From the NCBI GenBank assembly GCA_014523485.1, contig JAATVK010000239.1:1-10404 (forward strand): DNA of 10,404 nucleotides. Direction: 5' to 3'. Of the stretch, positions 8,023 through 10,404 are shown one piece after another. The notes under the pieces are model-generated. The model was not told the DNA's origin. It searched no databases and worked only from the letters and a program-made list of their open reading frames with translations. Origin of the DNA: Nitrososphaerales archaeon TH5894 (GTDB taxonomy: Archaea > Thermoproteota > Nitrososphaeria > Nitrososphaerales > Nitrososphaeraceae). The position numbers and the translations under genes were made by a program. The first letter of the stretch is position 1. Each line of letters starts with the position of its first letter.

Positions 8023-8040
8023 TATATTAAATTTAATATA
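8023..8040. repeat. 18-bp perfect AT-only palindrome
   Basis: The 9-bp half TATATTAAA is followed directly by its reverse complement TTTAATATA. It lies about 43-60 nt upstream of the TATA-like CTTATAAA of the 8117 gene, a position where a dimeric regulator could bind. In sequence this rich in A and T, chance palindromes occur, so the regulatory reading is tentative. Confidence 0.4.
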
Positions 8041-8082
8041 AATATAACTTTGGACTATAATTTTTCTAATAAATTTATATAA

Positions 8083-8090
8083 CTTATAAA
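8083..8090 (+). promoter_or_regulatory. candidate TATA box for 8117 gene
   Basis: CTTATAAA lies 27-34 nt before the ATG at 8117. The expected transcription start is then only a few nt before the ATG, so the mRNA would be nearly leaderless, consistent with the lack of a Shine-Dalgarno motif. Confidence 0.45.
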
Positions 8091-8116
8091 TCTCTAATAC
8101 AATTACTATACTAATC

Positions 8117-8896
8117 ATGGTTTACTCAGATTATATATCCTCATTGTTGTCATATCCAAAAATCAATTTGACACAAGAGGAGCGATCATTTATAATGAAA
8201 CTTATTCGAGGTCATGATCCATCATTTAAATTTTCTTCTTATTTTAAATTAAGAAATCCATCTCCAGATAATAGTGATGCCTCCTATTTGATTTCAAAAC
8301 GCTTAGTAGATATTGGATTTATAGATGTTACAAAAGGCAAGTTTCTAAGTAATATTAAGAATTATAAATTTACTACATATGGATTATTTTATGTGTTTCA
8401 AAATATTTCCATTTATCCTCCACAATTTTTGATAAAATATCAAGATAATATAATTTTACAAACTTTAATTTACCAATTCTTTAATGAAAAAACAATTAAG
8501 ACCGGTACCGGAAGATTTTATTCCCAAATTGTTAGTTATCTAGAAGAATGTTGTAAGGTAAGCTTAAATTCTATAGATGATATTAAATCAGCTGAAACAG
8601 AAGAAGAAAAAGTCAAAATTTTTGATAAATTGAAGTTTGATTTAGAATGGTTAATACGAAGATTATGTTTTAAATTAACAATTATGTATAATGAAACAAA
8701 TTTACTCTCAATTAATCCAAATCTAAATGATGATGTAAAAGTCACACTTTACGAATATGAAAACAAAATGAAAATACAATTATCAAAGGACTCCAAATTT
8801 ATTGCTTTATTAAAGAATTTACATAAAGACTTTGACGAAGGTTACAACGAATTTATAAATTTACATAATGAAAATTCTGATAATATAGATAATTAA
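8117..8896 (+). CDS. hypothetical protein with winged-helix-like N-terminus, 259 aa
   Basis: No family is recognised with confidence. The N-terminal part (about 16-95) has the pattern of a winged helix: helices around LTQEERSFIMKLI (18-30) and SYLISKRLVDIGFID (56-70), then a short hairpin-like segment and FTTYGLFYVF (85-94), similar to the helix-wing-LTxxG layout of archaeal transcription regulators. The rest is predominantly helical. It has an acidic, Lys-rich segment (about 150-175, with TEEEKVKIFDKLKFDLEWLI), a pair of cysteines (145-146) plus Cys184, and a charged, Asn-rich C-terminus (about 224-259). There is no signal peptide or transmembrane helix, so it is probably cytosolic. The start is ATG at 8117, supported by the TATA-like box. 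It is flanked by long AT-rich spacers and looks monocistronic. A DNA-binding role is an inference from the N-terminal pattern only. Confidence 0.7.
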   Translation: MVYSDYISSLLSYPKINLTQEERSFIMKLIRGHDPSFKFSSYFKLRNPSPDNSDASYLISKRLVDIGFIDVTKGKFLSNIKNYKFTTYGLFYVFQNISIYPPQFLIKYQDNIILQTLIYQFFNEKTIKTGTGRFYSQIVSYLEECCKVSLNSIDDIKSAETEEEKVKIFDKLKFDLEWLIRRLCFKLTIMYNETNLLSINPNLNDDVKVTLYEYENKMKIQLSKDSKFIALLKNLHKDFDEGYNEFINLHNENSDNIDN

Positions 8897-9198
8897 TATA
8901 AATTACGATAGTATAATTAGTGCTATATCTTATCTTGTAAATTATTAGGTTATTTTATGCTGACATTTAATAATAACATAAATACTATATTTTTCAGAAT
9001 ATCTTGACATCCAAAGTATGATCTATCTTTATTATATTTTATTCAGTATTAATTTTTTATTTTGTTAATAATGATAACAATTTATTCAATATTTAATGAA
9101 TAATAATATTTTTTTTATTCTTTAACTAATTTAAACTATAATTGATTTTTCTATCGAATTAATTTATTTTTTATCTATGTATATTTTTTTTGTATATC
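8897..9198. other. 302-nt AT-rich intergenic region between convergent genes
   Basis: This spacer separates the 3' ends of the 8117 gene and ctaA. It is almost entirely A and T with several T-runs (for example near 9053-9058 and 9109-9116) and one clear stem-loop listed separately. No tRNA-like, CRISPR-like or conserved RNA pattern and no convincing ORF were seen. Its likely content is transcription termination for the + strand. Confidence 0.5.
9082..9116 (+). terminator. stem-loop with T-tract
   Basis: TTATTCA (9082-9088) pairs perfectly with TGAATAA (9097-9103) around an 8-nt loop, and eight T follow at 9109-9116. The arrangement is terminator-like on the + strand, about 190 nt after the stop of the 8117 gene. 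The stem is AT-rich and weak; in archaea the T-tract alone may be the working signal. Confidence 0.4.
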
Positions 9199-9660
9199 CT
9201 ATTTAACTAATGAATTTTTTCTTTCTCTATATGATGAAATAAAAGTTAATAATAACATTGCAAATAATAAAATTCCAGTTGCAAGATGTGTTGCTACTAG
9301 TAAGGCATGCAATTTTGAATATACCATAATCATACCCAATACTATTTGAATAATAACTATGACGGCCGCTAAGATTGCAGTTGTACTCACGGATCTTGCG
9401 TTAATATATGCATAAATAGCTGTTGCAAAAATAAAACCGCTGGTAATTATGACCAACATACGATGGATATGTTCTAAAAGATAATCTGGACCTGGAATAC
9501 CTAAACCGTTAGGACATAATGGCCAATCTGGACATGACAATCCTTGATAGGATGAGGTAATATAAACGCCTATCAACATTATTGTATATATCAAAGCCAA
9601 CGATGTAAAAGATAGAAATACCATTTTTCTAGGAAAGTGTTTGTTCTGCTGAGTAGACAT
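9199..9660 (-). CDS. ctaA: compact heme A synthase-like protein (CtaA/COX15 family)
   Basis: CtaA/COX15 converts heme O to heme A in the membrane, for aa3-type terminal oxidases. The 153-aa protein has four predicted transmembrane helices (about 13-34, 63-86, 93-115, 118-142), half the eight of standard CtaA. Half-size archaeal heme A synthases are known, for example in Aeropyrum pernix, so this is probably a complete compact form and not a truncation. Family marks are the extracytoplasmic cysteine pair in LSCPDWPLC (41-49), EHIHR (63-67) at the start of helix 2, and His118/His125 in KLHALLVATHLATG at helix 4, giving candidate heme ligands. A basic C-terminus (SYRERKNSLVK) follows. The start is ATG at 9660. 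It is divergent from the ChuX/HutX-like gene, a heme-related neighbour. No cytochrome oxidase subunit lies in the window. Confidence 0.85.
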   Translation of the reverse strand: MSTQQNKHFPRKMVFLSFTSLALIYTIMLIGVYITSSYQGLSCPDWPLCPNGLGIPGPDYLLEHIHRMLVIITSGFIFATAIYAYINARSVSTTAILAAVIVIIQIVLGMIMVYSKLHALLVATHLATGILLFAMLLLTFISSYRERKNSLVK

Positions 9661-10006
9661 TGGAGTTTATTCTCAATATTTTTCTTAACCCCAAATAAAT
9701 GTAAATCTATCATCATTATTTACTAGATTTTATTTTACTAGTTATCGTGGTATGTTAAGATGTTAATTGTTGGTGCTTCATAATCTTGGTTAACGATATT
9801 GAGAAACTCTATAAAATAGAGAGAATATTTCATTTATAAAGAAATGACTTTTTATTCTCTCATAGAAATAAAAAATCATACCGACTTTCAGTTGGATATT
9901 TCTTAAAATAAGTTAGATTGTGGTATATATCTTTTGAAATGAGCCTTGTTTACTATCAATTAGTTTTCAAATTATGTTTATTAATGGATTTGATTATCTG
10001 TGATCT
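9661..10006. other. 346-nt divergent spacer with overlapping inverted repeats
   Basis: The region lies between ctaA (-) and the ChuX/HutX-like gene (+). It holds an ATTTATTTG sequence on the minus strand (about 9692-9700) that could be the ctaA TATA box, a cluster of inverted repeats at 9807-9861, a strong TATA-like TTTATAAAG (9833-9841), and TATATAT at 9924-9930. A small hairpin-like CCGAC/GTTGG is present near 9890-9895. A 23-codon ORF runs from ATG 9939 to TGA 10010 and overlaps the next start. No tRNA was found. Confidence 0.5.
9807..9861. repeat. nested/overlapping inverted repeats
   Basis: One hairpin is CTCTAT-AAA-ATAGAG (9807-9821). A second, partly exclusive pairing is GAGAGAATA (9819-9827) with TATTCTCTC (9853-9861), a perfect 9-bp stem. 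Inside its loop ATTTC (9827-9831) can pair with GAAAT (9841-9845) around TTTATAAA. The two long pairings compete for bases 9819-9821. It could be a regulator-binding region or a structured RNA; neither is proven. Confidence 0.5.
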
Positions 10007-10404
10007 GTGATTGCTAAATCTTTTGAAAATTTAATTTGTGATATTCTTCTACAATCTGATATAATTTTTTCTATTAGAAATTCCGGAGGAATTTGTGAAG
10101 CACGATTACAAGAAAAGATGAAATTCAAAATCAGAGATGAATGGGCCACTATAGGAGATGAAATCTCTCCGTGGCATATTCATCTTAATATAAAAGAAGT
10201 TGCAAACGCAAGATTTGTTAGAGAATTCAACAATTCTCACAATCGTGAAAGCTTCAGTATTCGTTTTTTTGATTCATCTGAAAAACTGATTTTTCGTGCT
10301 AATTTTTCAAAACTATATGACGTTAATGGTAATCTTATCCAAGAAAAGGTGTTAAAATTTCAGCATCTATATGAAAAATATAATAAAAAAGAGATTAAAT
10401 TTTA
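10007..10404 (+). CDS. ChuX/HutX-like heme-utilisation protein (stop just beyond window edge)
   Basis: An open frame from GTG 10007 gives 132 aa to position 10402; the last two bases are TA, so the stop probably completes at 10405 and the protein is essentially whole. The sequence reads like the ChuX/HutX fold: GGICEARLQEKMKFKI (27-42), WATIG (46-50), then PWHIHLNIKEVANARFVRE (55-73), SFSIRFFDSSEKLIFRANF (82-100), and a closing KVLKFQHLYEKY (114-125). HutX/ChuX proteins carry or store heme in the cytoplasm. Candidate heme ligands here are His57, His59, His78 and His120, but which matter is unknown. An in-frame TGA at 10001 fixes the upstream limit; GTG is the first start codon after it. ATG at 10118 would remove a third of the protein, including the conserved GGICE strand. 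The gene is divergent from ctaA, which supports a heme-linked role. The family call is from memory of its pattern, not a search. Confidence 0.6.
   Translation, partial: MIAKSFENLICDILLQSDIIFSIRNSGGICEARLQEKMKFKIRDEWATIGDEISPWHIHLNIKEVANARFVREFNNSHNRESFSIRFFDSSEKLIFRANFSKLYDVNGNLIQEKVLKFQHLYEKYNKKEIKF

Noticed and set aside
7922..8116. Possible CRISPR or tandem repeat array in the AT-rich spacer
   Set aside because: Only a short ATTT microsatellite and one palindrome are present; there are no regularly spaced repeats.
9199..9660. Truncated or pseudogenised ctaA
   Set aside because: The four-helix unit is complete with its cysteine pair and histidines, and compact archaeal forms of this size are known, so a functional half-size enzyme is more likely.
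9844..9906. 20-codon ORF in the ctaA/ChuX-like spacer
   Set aside because: The TATA-like sequence is only a few bases upstream of its ATG, no ribosome-binding site is seen, and the product has no recognisable feature.

Overview
The window looks like a piece of chromosome from an AT-rich archaeon, most likely an ammonia-oxidising Nitrososphaeria (Thaumarchaeota) of the Nitrososphaera/Nitrosocosmicus type. This is an inference. It rests on an archaeal-type IleRS, a stand-alone ADP-dependent NAD(P)H-hydrate dehydratase, a PAC2-family protein, a half-size archaeal-type heme A synthase, TATA-like boxes 25-40 nt before start codons with mostly very short leaders, and Asn/Ser-rich low-complexity inserts in several proteins. 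No rRNA, tRNA, transposase, CRISPR array or phage gene was recognised.

Layout: (1) 102-1067 (-) nnrD and 1170-2132 (+) a PAC2-family protein are divergent across a 102-nt spacer. (2) 2289-2978 (+) is a secreted or membrane-anchored PsbP-like protein. (3) 3105-6539 (+) is ileS, with canonical synthesis motifs and an unusual editing-site peptide. (4) 6536-7375 (-) is a solitary beta-type DNA methyltransferase, convergent with ileS. The two stop codons share one CTAG. (5) 7568-7921 (+) and 8117-8896 (+) are unrecognised proteins; the second has a winged-helix-like N-terminus. (6) 9199-9660 (-) is a compact CtaA/COX15 heme A synthase. (7) 10007-10404 (+) runs into the window edge and resembles the ChuX/HutX heme-utilisation fold. 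It is divergent from ctaA across a 346-nt spacer that holds overlapping inverted repeats.

How the genes relate: most are single housekeeping genes with their own promoters (metabolite repair, protein quality control, translation). No clear multi-gene operon is visible. The most suggestive pairing is at the right end, where a heme A synthase and a putative heme-binding protein are transcribed divergently, which hints at linked heme handling. The methyltransferase has no recognisable restriction partner. The two small genes after it are the least explained coding sequence here. I found no strong evidence for a wholly new multi-gene system. The best leads are the ctaA/ChuX-like pair with its structured spacer, the altered IleRS editing motif, and the unknown genes beside the orphan methyltransferase.
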